A stretch of 7,274 bases of DNA from an uncultured Peptococcaceae bacterium. Lineage in GTDB: Bacteria; Bacillota; Peptococcia; Peptococcales; Peptococcaceae. The stretch covers positions 1-7,274 of the forward strand of contig CAMFFG010000059.1 in assembly GCA_945949655.1 (NCBI GenBank), given 5' to 3'. The notes below the pieces were generated by a model. That model was not told where the DNA came from and made no database searches. It saw nothing but the letters and a program-made list of their open reading frames with translations. The position numbers were made by a program, and so were the translations under genes. Shown in pieces: positions 1-6,823 of the stretch (positions are counted from its first letter, which is position 1; each line of letters opens with the position of its first letter).

Positions 1-71
1 CATGTCCAAGCTGTAATCATTTGATTGTATGGTTTGAGCAGAGCTGTCCAAATTGTAAAAAAGATATCTAA
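1..71 (+). CDS. C-terminal end of an upstream protein, probable zinc-ribbon tail (partial)
   Basis: Reading from base 3, an open frame runs into a TAA stop at 69-71. It encodes 22 residues containing two CPxC knuckles (CPSC and SCPNC) separated by ten residues, followed by a short KKDI tail. Paired CPxC knuckles are typical of zinc ribbons that bind one Zn ion through four cysteines. The stop lies 5 nt before a good intrinsic terminator, as expected for the true end of a gene. The other two frames close earlier, with TAA at 14-16 and TGA at 22-24. The start and any other domains lie outside the window, so the family and function cannot be named. The fragment is short enough that the cysteine pattern could be chance. 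The transcript appears separate from the chaperone operon. Confidence 0.5.
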   Translation, partial: CPSCNHLIVWFEQSCPNCKKDI

Positions 72-76
72 ATTAT

Positions 77-130
77 AGGAACCTCTGCTTTCATGCACCA
101 AAATGAAAAAAGAGGTTCTTTTTTGTTTTT
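77..130 (+). terminator. Intrinsic terminator of the upstream gene
   Basis: A 10-bp stem (77-86 with 111-120, one G-U pair) continues, after a small internal loop, into a 6-bp stem (89-94 with 103-108) closed by an 8-nt loop. It is followed by T6-G-T5 (119-130). The hairpin plus T-tract is a Rho-independent terminator reading on the + strand. No T-tract follows the stem on the other strand, so it is one-directional. It insulates the chaperone operon from upstream transcription. Confidence 0.85.
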
Positions 131-194
131 AGGAGAAAAACAGCTTCTCCATATTTTCTTAACACACTTCTTAAAAATTTTTTGCAAAAATCCA

Positions 195-223
195 TTGACT
201 TTATACGCAAATCGTACTATATT
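195..223 (+). promoter_or_regulatory. Sigma-A-type promoter of the hrcA-dnaJ operon
   Basis: A -35 TTGACT (195-200) and a -10 TATATT (218-223) are separated by 17 nt, the preferred vegetative spacing. A- and T-tracts just upstream (about 168-190) resemble an UP element. Transcription would start near 229-231, at the first arm of the CIRCE operator, so a bound repressor would block polymerase directly. The remaining sequence between the upstream terminator and this promoter (131-194) shows only a small 6-bp hairpin and AT-rich DNA. Confidence 0.82.
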
Positions 224-227
224 TATA

Positions 228-260
228 TTGTTAGCACTCGACATGATAGAGTGCTAACAA
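228..260 (+). promoter_or_regulatory. CIRCE operator (HrcA binding site)
   Basis: The canonical CIRCE pattern TTAGCACTC-N9-GAGTGCTAA is present without mismatch at 231-257. The inverted repeat extends three more pairs on each side (TTG / CAA), giving 12-bp perfect arms. CIRCE is the operator of HrcA, the heat-shock repressor of dnaK and groE operons in Firmicutes and many other bacteria. It overlaps the predicted transcription start and lies about 27 nt before the hrcA start, so hrcA is autoregulated and every gene to dnaJ falls under the same control. Confidence 0.97.
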
Positions 261-287
261 ACTGAGAGACAGGAAGAGGTGGAGAAC

Positions 288-1319
288 ATGGAAATGGACA
301 GCCGGAAACAAAAAATTTTGGAGGCGGTCGTACTGGATTATATCGAGACTGCTGAGCCGGTAGGTTCCAGAACCATCTCCAAAAAATACAATCTGGGCGT
401 CAGTTCGGCCACCATCCGCAACGAAATGGCGGATCTGGAGGAAATGGGACTGATCGAGCAGCCGCACACATCGGCGGGACGGGTTCCTTCCGATGCAGGG
501 TATCGCTATTACGTAGATTATCTGATGTCGCAGAATGATATTCAGGAGGAAGCCAAAAAGCTGATTCAACAGGCCATGCAGGATAAACAGCAGCAGGTAG
601 GTGATGTGCTGCGGGATTCCATGAAAATGCTGGCGGAGGTCACCAATTGTACCACGGTGATGATGCTGGACGGACGCAAAGGGTCTACCCTGCAGCTGTT
701 ACAGCTTTTGCTGGTGGAACCGGGCAAAGCGCTGATGGTCATTATTATGGAAAACGATAAAATTGAAAATCGTTTTCTGGAGATCCCGAAAACCATGACC
801 AAGGAGGATCTGGAGCTGGTCTCGATGATGATCAATCAGAATCTGAAAGGCTTAAAGGTGGACGACTGGCAGCGCAATATTCTGGAAAATATTTTTCAGA
901 ACCTGACCCGCCAGCGGCAGGTTGTAGACTGTGCACTGGATATGCTGTCCTCTATTCTGAACATCCAGGATACCGATCAGAAGATATATCTGGATGGTGG
1001 TCTGAATATGCTGTCCCAGCCGGAATTTAAGGATGTCAACAAGGTAAAAAGTCTGCTGCAGTCGCTAAACCAGAAGGATGTGCTGACCCAATTGATGGAA
1101 GCCGACAATGAAACCGGCATTACGGTAAAAATCGGCGCCGAGACCGGGCTGGATGAAGTGAAAGATTGCAGCGTGATTGTGGCAAACTATAAGGTAAAAG
1201 GAGAAACCGTTGGGAAAGTAGGGCTGATCGGTCCTACCAGAATGGATTACGCCACAGCGGTGGCCATGTTGAATACCATGGCAGAAACGCTGGAGGAAGC
1301 TTACAAAGAAAACGAATAG
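288..1319 (+). CDS. hrcA: Heat-inducible transcription repressor HrcA
   Basis: HrcA is a cytoplasmic dimeric repressor that binds CIRCE and is inactivated by heat or unfolded-protein load. The 343-residue product has the family's N-terminal winged helix (about 5-75), with conserved blocks AEPVGSRTI (22-30), SSATIRNEMADLEEMGLI (39-56) and HTSAGRVP (60-67). The central and C-terminal GAF-like region ends with the typical VGLIGPTRMDY block. The length is normal for HrcA. I chose ATG 288, preceded by the purine-rich AGGAAGAGGTGG (271-282). An in-frame GTG at 279 and ATG at 294 are alternatives; 279 overlaps the Shine-Dalgarno region and is less likely. The gene is first in the operon, directly downstream of CIRCE, so it is autoregulated. 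It lies 12 nt from the chaperonin gene. In Bacillus, GroEL is known to keep HrcA active; which chaperonin does so here is open. Confidence 0.95.
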   Translation: MEMDSRKQKILEAVVLDYIETAEPVGSRTISKKYNLGVSSATIRNEMADLEEMGLIEQPHTSAGRVPSDAGYRYYVDYLMSQNDIQEEAKKLIQQAMQDKQQQVGDVLRDSMKMLAEVTNCTTVMMLDGRKGSTLQLLQLLLVEPGKALMVIIMENDKIENRFLEIPKTMTKEDLELVSMMINQNLKGLKVDDWQRNILENIFQNLTRQRQVVDCALDMLSSILNIQDTDQKIYLDGGLNMLSQPEFKDVNKVKSLLQSLNQKDVLTQLMEADNETGITVKIGAETGLDEVKDCSVIVANYKVKGETVGKVGLIGPTRMDYATAVAMLNTMAETLEEAYKENE

Positions 1320-1331
1320 CGGAGGAATTCC

Positions 1332-2855
1332 ATGAACGAACAGCGGGAACAGAAATTTGATTTATTAGAGAACAACGCCAATGCGGTGCGGGCTGTGATG
1401 GCAGCGGTAGAGAGCACCATCGGGCCCAAAGGGCTGGATACCATGCTGGTGGATCAGTTCAGCAATGTGGTGATCACCAATGATGGCGTGACCATCCTCA
1501 ATATGATGGAGGTCAATCATCCGGTGGCGCGCATGCTGATCCATTCCATCAACGCCCAGCAGGAAGAAGTGGGCGATGGCACCACCACGGCGGCGCTGAT
1601 GGCCGGCGAGATGGTGATCCACGGGCTGGAGCAGATCAGCAAAGGCGTGCCGGTGGCACAGGTGCTGACAGGTTTGCGCTACGGTGTAAAAGAAGCCTGC
1701 CGCCTGATGGAACAGGAAGCCATCCTGATCGGCAGTATGGATACCGGCCAGCTGTATAACATCGCTTATGTGGCCGGCAGAGAGAATGCGGCCATTGCCC
1801 GGCTCATCATGGAAGGCGCACAGCTCATCGGGCAGGAAAAACTGCTGGATCCCGGCTTCCGTTTTTCCCAGCGGGTGAAAGCGGTGGAGGGCGCAGAAAG
1901 CGAAGTCCTGAACGGTGTGCTGATCAGCAAGGAACGGCTGACCCGGCAGATGCCGCTGGAGCTGGAAGGTAACATCAAAGTAATGGTGCTGGACGACGCG
2001 CTGGAGCAGGAGTCGCTGGAAAATGGCGCGCTGTCTACCGAAAGCGGGTTTCAGCAGTATCTGGTCTTAAAAGAGGAATTTAAGACCAACATACAGAAAC
2101 TGATAAAGACCGGTGTGCAGGCTGTGTTTGTAGACCGGGGCGTGGATGATGCGGCGGCAGAGCTGCTGGAGGAAGCCGGAGTGCTGGTGGCCCGGGTGCC
2201 CCACAAAGAGTTGGTGGATCTGGCAGAGCACTGCGGCGCCAGACTGCTGAAACGCATCAGCTTGAGCAAACCGGCCGACGAGTTGCAGAAACAGTTCGGC
2301 GCAGCCACGCATATTCTGGGAAATGAGAAACTGGCCCATATCAAGGTGCTGGGTGGCGGAGGCAAGAACATGGCCACCATTCTGGTGGGCGCTACCACCG
2401 GTGAGGTGGTGGGCGAAAAAGAACGCATCGCCAAAGATGCAGCTTCCAGTGTACAGTCCGCCCTGCAGAAAGGTCTGGTGGCCGGCGGCGGCGCTGCGGA
2501 GCTGGCAGTGGCCCGACAGCTGGAACAGAATAAAAATGCGCTGTCCGGTATGGCCGTGTTTGGTGCCGATTGTGTCATTGCAGCGCTGAAAAAACCATTT
2601 ATGCAGATTATCACCAATGCGGGATTTAATCCGCTGGAGAAACTGGGCGATGTGCATAAGGCCCAGGAACTGCAGCAGAATCACCATTTAAGTATCAATT
2701 GTGATACGGGCCGCATTGATGATTTATATATCGCAGGCATTGTGGATCCGCTTTATGTCAAACTGCACGGGCTGAAAACAGCCGGTGAGGTGGCGGAAGC
2801 CATCCTGCGCATTCACATCATTGTGAAGAAAAAAGAATATCAGCCGACACAGTAA
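1332..2855 (+). CDS. Archaeal-like (Group III) chaperonin, thermosome/Cpn60-TCP1 family
   Basis: The 507-residue protein belongs to the ATP-driven ring chaperonins but resembles thermosome/CCT more than GroEL. Visible hallmarks are GPKGLDTMLVD (31-41), VVITNDGVTIL (46-56), GDGTTTA (81-87), VAGGGAAE (383-390) and a C-terminal GIVDPLYVK block; all are group II-like in wording. Expected ATPase aspartates are present: D51, D82 and D369. Residues about 225-252 align with the group II helical protrusion (built-in lid), so no GroES should be needed. The group II nucleotide-sensing segment (TSxxxK type, near 144-165) is missing. There is no Gly-Met-rich GroEL tail. These traits and the position between hrcA and grpE match the Group III chaperonins first described in Carboxydothermus hydrogenoformans. 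Start ATG 1332 has GGAGGA at 1321-1326 with 5 nt spacing. Annotation pipelines may label it GroEL or thermosome. Its substrates are unknown. Confidence 0.93.
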   Translation: MNEQREQKFDLLENNANAVRAVMAAVESTIGPKGLDTMLVDQFSNVVITNDGVTILNMMEVNHPVARMLIHSINAQQEEVGDGTTTAALMAGEMVIHGLEQISKGVPVAQVLTGLRYGVKEACRLMEQEAILIGSMDTGQLYNIAYVAGRENAAIARLIMEGAQLIGQEKLLDPGFRFSQRVKAVEGAESEVLNGVLISKERLTRQMPLELEGNIKVMVLDDALEQESLENGALSTESGFQQYLVLKEEFKTNIQKLIKTGVQAVFVDRGVDDAAAELLEEAGVLVARVPHKELVDLAEHCGARLLKRISLSKPADELQKQFGAATHILGNEKLAHIKVLGGGGKNMATILVGATTGEVVGEKERIAKDAASSVQSALQKGLVAGGGAAELAVARQLEQNKNALSGMAVFGADCVIAALKKPFMQIITNAGFNPLEKLGDVHKAQELQQNHHLSINCDTGRIDDLYIAGIVDPLYVKLHGLKTAGEVAEAILRIHIIVKKKEYQPTQ

Positions 2856-2915
2856 GTTTGAGAAACAGACTGAAATGCAGGTTATGATAGCAGATAAAGG
2901 AGTGTGAACGATCAC

Positions 2916-3479
2916 ATGTCAGAACAGGAAAAAGAAAACCTGGATGAGGAAGTGAATACAGAAGCGCAGGAGGACCTGACGGAAGAGGCAGAAGCCGCTG
3001 CGGAAGCGGAAACTGCCGAAGAAACCGAAGAACAGGATGCCGAAAAGCTGGCGGCAGAGCTGGCCGATCTGAATCAGCGGTTTCTGCGGGTAGCTGCCGA
3101 CTTTGAAAATTATAAACGGCGCACCGCGCAGGAAAAAGATGATCTCCTGAAATACAGCAATGCCAAGCTGATGGGCGAACTGCTGCCGGTGCTGGATAAT
3201 TTCCAGCTGGCGCTGAAATCGCCGGGCGACAGTCCAGAAGTACAGAATGTCATCAAAGGTGTGGAGATGATCTATCGCCAGATGGTGCAGGCGCTGGAAC
3301 AGGCCGGCATGAGCAAGATCGAAGCAGTGGGTCAGCCTTTCGATCCAAAACTGCATGAAGCCATCATGCAGGTGGAAGACGACAGCGTGCCCGAAGACAC
3401 GGTAGTGGAAGAACTGCGGGCTGGCTACATGCTGAAGGAACGGGTCATCCGTCCGTCTATGGTTAAGGTATCAAAATAA
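2916..3479 (+). CDS. grpE: Nucleotide exchange factor GrpE
   Basis: GrpE is the cytoplasmic cofactor that releases ADP from DnaK. The 187-residue product has a very acidic, Glu/Ala-rich, probably disordered head (about 1-45). A long helical coiled-coil region follows, with the conserved FLRVAADFENYKRR block (56-69), then the C-terminal beta domain containing FDPKLHEA and GYMLKERVIRPSMVKV. The length is usual for the family. The start is uncertain: the Shine-Dalgarno AAAGGAG (2896-2902) is 13 nt from ATG 2916 but only 1 nt from an in-frame GTG at 2904, which would add four residues. I prefer ATG because the GTG is too close to the ribosome site. The gene lies 60 nt after the chaperonin and 74 nt before dnaK, within the same operon. 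Confidence 0.95.
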   Translation: MSEQEKENLDEEVNTEAQEDLTEEAEAAAEAETAEETEEQDAEKLAAELADLNQRFLRVAADFENYKRRTAQEKDDLLKYSNAKLMGELLPVLDNFQLALKSPGDSPEVQNVIKGVEMIYRQMVQALEQAGMSKIEAVGQPFDPKLHEAIMQVEDDSVPEDTVVEELRAGYMLKERVIRPSMVKVSK

Positions 3480-3553
3480 AAAACTGGCATACAGTAACAC
3501 AGATTGACTATATGAAAAAGCTATGTTTTGAAAAATTTTAGGAGGAATTTAAA

Positions 3554-5386
3554 ATGGGAAAAGTAATTGGGATTGACTTAGGGACAACAAACTCTTGCGT
3601 AGCAGTGATGGAAGGCGGCGAAGCCGTTGTAATTCCAAACAGTGAAGGGAACCGTACCACACCGTCTGTGCTGGGGATTTCTAAAACCGGGGAACGTCTG
3701 GTAGGTCAGGTGGCAAAACGTCAGGCCATCACCAATCCGGAAAATACGGTTATTTCGATCAAACGTCATATGGGTACCGACTATAAAGTAACTGTGGCAG
3801 GGACTGCGTATACACCGCAGGAAATTTCCGCTATGATCCTGCAGAAACTGAAAGCCGATGCAGAAGCTTATCTGGGTGAACCTGTTACCGAAGCTGTTAT
3901 TACCGTACCAGCCTACTTTACAGACAGCCAGCGTCAGGCTACCAAAGATGCCGGTAAAATTGCAGGCTTAAATGTACTGCGTATCATCAACGAACCGACC
4001 GCTGCTTCGCTGGCCTACGGCATGGATAAAGGCGAAGATCAGACTGTACTGGTATTTGACCTGGGCGGCGGTACCTTCGATGTTTCCATTCTGGAATTAG
4101 GCGATGGTATCTTTGAAGTAAAAGCAACCAGCGGGAACAACCGTTTAGGCGGCGATGACTTTGATGAAAAAATCATTGACTGGATGCTGGTAGAATTCAA
4201 AAAACAGACCGGTATTGATCTGTCCAACGATAAAACTGCTATGCAGCGTCTGAAAGAATCGGCAGAAAAAGCAAAAATCGAACTGTCCAATGTAACCAGC
4301 TCCAACATCAATCTGCCGTTTATCACCATGAACGAAAACGGTCCGCAGCATCTGGACTTAACCTTGACCAGAGCCAAATTCAATGAAATGACTGCGGATC
4401 TGGTGGAAAAAACCATGGGCCCGACCCGTCAGGCCTTAAAAGATGCCGGCTTATCTGCCAGCGATATCGATAAAGTAATTCTGGTTGGTGGTTCCAGCCG
4501 TATTCCAGCTGTACAGGATGCTATCCGCAATCTGCTGGGCAAAGAACCGTTCAAAGGCATCAACCCGGATGAATGCGTAGCCATCGGTGCTGCTATCCAG
4601 GGCGGTGTACTGGCCGGCGAAGTAAAAGACGTGGTTCTGCTGGATGTAACACCACTGTCCTTAGGGATTGAAACACTGGGCGGCGTATTTACAAAAATCG
4701 TAGAACGGAATACGACTATTCCAGTATCCCGCCAGCAGATCTTTACCACAGCGGCAGATAACCAGACATCCACCGACATTCATGTACTGCAGGGCGAACG
4801 TGAAATGGCACAGTACAACAAAACATTGGGCCGCTTCACTCTGATGGATATCCCACCAGCTCCACGTGGAATTCCTCAGATCGAAGTAAAATTCGACATC
4901 GATGCCAACGGTATCGTAAATGTATCGGCCAAAGATCTGGGCACTGGCAAAGAACAGCGGATCACCATCAAATCCAACAGCGGTCTGTCCGATGAAGAAA
5001 TTGACAAGATGATCAAAGATGCTGAAATGAACGCAGAAGCTGATAAAAAACGGAAAGAAGAAGTAGATATCCGCAACAATGCTGATGCTATGGTATTCCA
5101 GGTAGAAAAAACACTGAAAGATATGGGTGATAAAGCAGATGCTGCTGAAGTTGCTGATATCAATAAAGCAAAAGACGAACTGAAAAAAGCACTGGAAGGC
5201 AATGACACAGCTGAAATCAAAGCCAAAACAGAAGCACTGCAGGATGTTCTGTATAAAATGACTGAAAAAATGTATGCTGCTGCACAGGCTGCACAACAGG
5301 CCCAGCAGGGCGCTCAGGGCGGCGATGCAGGGCAGGCTGCTCCTCATGAAGACGGCGTATACGATGCAGAATATAAAGAAGTATAA
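3554..5386 (+). CDS. dnaK: Chaperone protein DnaK (Hsp70)
   Basis: DnaK is the cytoplasmic Hsp70, binding exposed hydrophobic segments in an ATP-dependent cycle with DnaJ and GrpE. The 610-residue product shows all three Hsp70 signatures: IDLGTTNS (7-14), [12 protein letters not shown] (167-178) and [11 protein letters not shown] (308-318). The interdomain linker is VVLLD (360-364). The substrate-binding domain follows, then a helical lid and a Gln/Ala/Gly-rich disordered tail ending in DAEYKEV. The length is typical of Gram-positive-type DnaK. ATG 3554 is preceded by a perfect AGGAGG (3540-3545) with 8 nt spacing. Its codon use differs from its neighbours: 12 of 20 arginines are CGT, against 1 of 19 in the chaperonin, as expected for a very highly expressed gene. 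No convincing separate promoter is visible in the 74-nt gap upstream. Confidence 0.98.
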   Translation: MGKVIGIDLGTTNSCVAVMEGGEAVVIPNSEGNRTTPSVLGISKTGERLVGQVAKRQAITNPENTVISIKRHMGTDYKVTVAGTAYTPQEISAMILQKLKADAEAYLGEPVTEAVITVPAYFTDSQRQATKDAGKIAGLNVLRIINEPTAASLAYGMDKGEDQTVLVFDLGGGTFDVSILELGDGIFEVKATSGNNRLGGDDFDEKIIDWMLVEFKKQTGIDLSNDKTAMQRLKESAEKAKIELSNVTSSNINLPFITMNENGPQHLDLTLTRAKFNEMTADLVEKTMGPTRQALKDAGLSASDIDKVILVGGSSRIPAVQDAIRNLLGKEPFKGINPDECVAIGAAIQGGVLAGEVKDVVLLDVTPLSLGIETLGGVFTKIVERNTTIPVSRQQIFTTAADNQTSTDIHVLQGEREMAQYNKTLGRFTLMDIPPAPRGIPQIEVKFDIDANGIVNVSAKDLGTGKEQRITIKSNSGLSDEEIDKMIKDAEMNAEADKKRKEEVDIRNNADAMVFQVEKTLKDMGDKADAAEVADINKAKDELKKALEGNDTAEIKAKTEALQDVLYKMTEKMYAAAQAAQQAQQGAQGGDAGQAAPHEDGVYDAEYKEV

Positions 5387-5464
5387 GCTGCATCACACAA
5401 AATGAATCACAGGCAGAAGATGAAATACTGCCAGGCAAAAGCGCAATGAAACATCTGCACAGGG

Positions 5465-5522
5465 AGAACCAGGCAGGCGCTGCCGGAATTGCTGTTTGTA
5501 CAGTGCCGGCAGCGCAGGTTCT
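5465..5522 (+). other. Strong GC-rich hairpin in the dnaK-dnaJ spacer
   Basis: GCGCTGCCGG (5477-5486) is perfectly complementary to CCGGCAGCGC (5506-5515). Inside, after a 3-nt bulge, 5490-5495 pairs with 5500-5505 (two G-U pairs) around the tetraloop TTGT. Outside, AGAACC (5465-5470) can pair with GGTTCT (5517-5522) across unequal bulges. No T-tract follows, so it is not a standard terminator. It may be an mRNA-stabilising or processing element that sets the dnaK:dnaJ ratio; that role is inference. The rest of the 204-nt spacer contains no supported gene. Confidence 0.7.
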
Positions 5523-5552
5523 GGCTCTGCATGGCAGCAGAATTGTTTTGAA

Positions 5553-5568
5553 TGCGCTTTTCTGCGCA
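5553..5568 (+). other. Small hairpin just upstream of the dnaJ ribosome-binding site
   Basis: TGCGC (5553-5557) pairs with GCGCA (5564-5568) around a 6-nt loop. It ends 9 nt before the dnaJ Shine-Dalgarno sequence. It is short but GC-rich and could mark the end of a structured leader. No function is demonstrated. Confidence 0.4.
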
Positions 5569-5577
5569 GAAGGAAAG

Positions 5578-5583
5578 AGGAGG
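5578..5583 (+). promoter_or_regulatory. Ribosome-binding site deciding the GTG start of dnaJ
   Basis: A perfect AGGAGG lies 7 nt before GTG 5591. The in-frame ATG at 5552 has no comparable site, and starting there would put 13 non-family residues before the J domain. The site therefore fixes the start at GTG. Confidence 0.88.
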
Positions 5584-5590
5584 ACCAGCA

Positions 5591-6814
5591 GTGGCAAAGC
5601 GCGATTATTATGAAGTGCTGGGTGTAGAAAAAACGGCCAGCGAGGACGAACTGAAAAAAGCCTACCGGAAACTGGCCAGAAAATATCATCCCGATGTAAA
5701 TCCGGGTGATAAAGAAGCAGAAGAAAAATTTAAAGAAATCAACGAAGCTTATGAAACTTTGTCGGATGCCAGCAAACGGGAGCAGTATGACCGTTTCGGG
5801 CCTGATGGTCCAGCCGGAGGGTTCGGCGGAGCCGGTGGCTTTGGCGGATTTGGCGGCGGCCAGGATTTTGGCGGCATGAACGATATTTTTGATATGTTCT
5901 TTGGTGGCAGCGGATTCGGCTGTCAGCAGCAGAGAGGGCCGCGCAAAGGGGCTGATCTGCGGTACGATCTGACCATTGATTTTGAGGAAGCTGTGTTTGG
6001 GACCGAAAAAACCATCACACTGCCCAAATGGGAAAACTGCGGTACCTGTCACGGTACTGGTGCAAAACCGGGCACCAGCCCCACCACCTGCAGCAGATGT
6101 AATGGCACCGGTCAGATCTTCACCATGCAGAAGACACCTTTCGGACAGATCCAGACGGCCAAAGTATGCCCCGAATGCGGCGGCAAAGGCACTGTCATCA
6201 AGGATCCCTGCCCGGAATGTAACGGCAAAGGGAAAAAACGGGTCAACAAAAAAATTGAGATCAAAGTACCAGCCGGTGTGGATGTGGGTTCCCGCCTGCG
6301 CATGAGCGGAGAGGGCGAACCTGGCGAACAAGGCGGTCCAAACGGTGATCTGTATATCTATATCAATGTGCGCCGTCATCCGATTTTTGTCCGTAATGAA
6401 GACGATATTTACATGCAACAGGAAATCAACATTGCCGAGGCAGCCTTAGGTGCCGATATTCAGGTGCAGACTCTGGAAGGCAAGGTGACCCTGACCGTTC
6501 CGGCCGGAGTGCAGAGTGGCGCCAAGTTCCGCATGAAAGGCAAAGGCGTCAAGAATATCAAGGGCTACGGAAAAGGCGATCAGTATGTGACCATCAAGGT
6601 GGTGACGCCGAAGAATCTGACCAACGAGCAGCGTGATCTGCTGCAGAAGCTGGCGGTAACCTTCAAGGCCAGCGACCCGGAGCCGGAAACGGCGCAAACA
6701 AAAAGCGCCGATGATGGGAAAAAAAAAGAGGAAAAAAACGAAGAAAATAAAAAAAATAAAGGCTTCTTCGGCAAAATGAAAGAGGCCGTAGAAGATTTGT
6801 TTGACGAAGAATAA
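5591..6814 (+). CDS. dnaJ: Chaperone protein DnaJ (Hsp40, type I)
   Basis: DnaJ binds unfolded clients, passes them to DnaK and stimulates DnaK's ATPase. The 407-residue product is a full type I protein. It has an N-terminal J domain (about 4-70) with the catalytic HPD at 33-35, and a Gly/Phe-rich linker (about 72-120). Four intact CxxCxGxG zinc repeats begin at C150, C167, C193 and C207; two substrate-binding C-terminal domains follow. A Lys/Glu/Asn-rich low-complexity linker ends in a short [14 protein letters not shown] segment. GTG 5591 is the start because it follows a perfect Shine-Dalgarno and yields the usual [12 protein letters not shown] beginning. The weaker start codon and the 204-nt structured gap after dnaK would both suit lower output than DnaK. 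It is the last gene of the operon, with a terminator directly downstream. Confidence 0.97.
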   Translation: MAKRDYYEVLGVEKTASEDELKKAYRKLARKYHPDVNPGDKEAEEKFKEINEAYETLSDASKREQYDRFGPDGPAGGFGGAGGFGGFGGGQDFGGMNDIFDMFFGGSGFGCQQQRGPRKGADLRYDLTIDFEEAVFGTEKTITLPKWENCGTCHGTGAKPGTSPTTCSRCNGTGQIFTMQKTPFGQIQTAKVCPECGGKGTVIKDPCPECNGKGKKRVNKKIEIKVPAGVDVGSRLRMSGEGEPGEQGGPNGDLYIYINVRRHPIFVRNEDDIYMQQEINIAEAALGADIQVQTLEGKVTLTVPAGVQSGAKFRMKGKGVKNIKGYGKGDQYVTIKVVTPKNLTNEQRDLLQKLAVTFKASDPEPETAQTKSADDGKKKEEKNEENKKNKGFFGKMKEAVEDLFDEE

Positions 6815-6823
6815 ACACAATGG

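Noticed and set aside
132..150. Small hairpin GGAGAA/TTCTCC between the upstream terminator and the operon promoter
   Set aside because: Only 6 bp with a purine-rich loop, and no proper T-tract follows. It lies upstream of the predicted transcription start, so it would not be in the operon mRNA.
2051..2687. Two overlapping - strand open frames (188 and 206 codons) opposite the chaperonin
   Set aside because: Both occupy the same DNA in different frames opposite a clear gene, and neither resembles a known protein.
1332..2855. Calling this gene groEL, or treating it as a recent transfer from an archaeon
   Set aside because: No groES precedes it, the key motifs are group II-like and the GroEL tail is absent. 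The conserved place in the dnaK operon, bacterial codon use like that of its neighbours and missing nucleotide-sensing loop fit Group III better than a recent archaeal origin.
3504..3532. A possible extra promoter before dnaK (TTGACT at 3504-3509)
   Set aside because: No acceptable -10 lies 16-18 nt downstream; TATGTT at 3522-3527 is only 12 nt away. The operon promoter explains dnaK expression.
4661..5347. Open frame of 228 codons on the - strand opposite dnaK
   Set aside because: The Cys/Phe-rich translation is the expected mirror of the Lys/Glu/Ala-rich dnaK codons. There is no family resemblance and no supporting ribosome site was found.
5552..5590. An upstream ATG start for dnaJ
   Set aside because: It would add 13 residues not found in the family and has no ribosome site, whereas GTG 5591 has a perfect one.
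5446..5613. A 55-codon + strand open frame in the dnaK-dnaJ spacer, beginning with an ATGA overlap to a 15-codon frame at 5402-5449
   Set aside because: Neither has a Shine-Dalgarno sequence, the longer one runs into dnaJ in another frame, and its middle is accounted for by the hairpin arms. The translation resembles nothing known.
5393..6418. Long open frame of 341 codons on the - strand opposite dnaJ and the spacer
   Set aside because: It lies opposite a clear dnaJ gene and its composition mirrors that gene's codon pattern. It has no recognisable domain, and antisense open frames are common opposite GC-biased chaperone genes.
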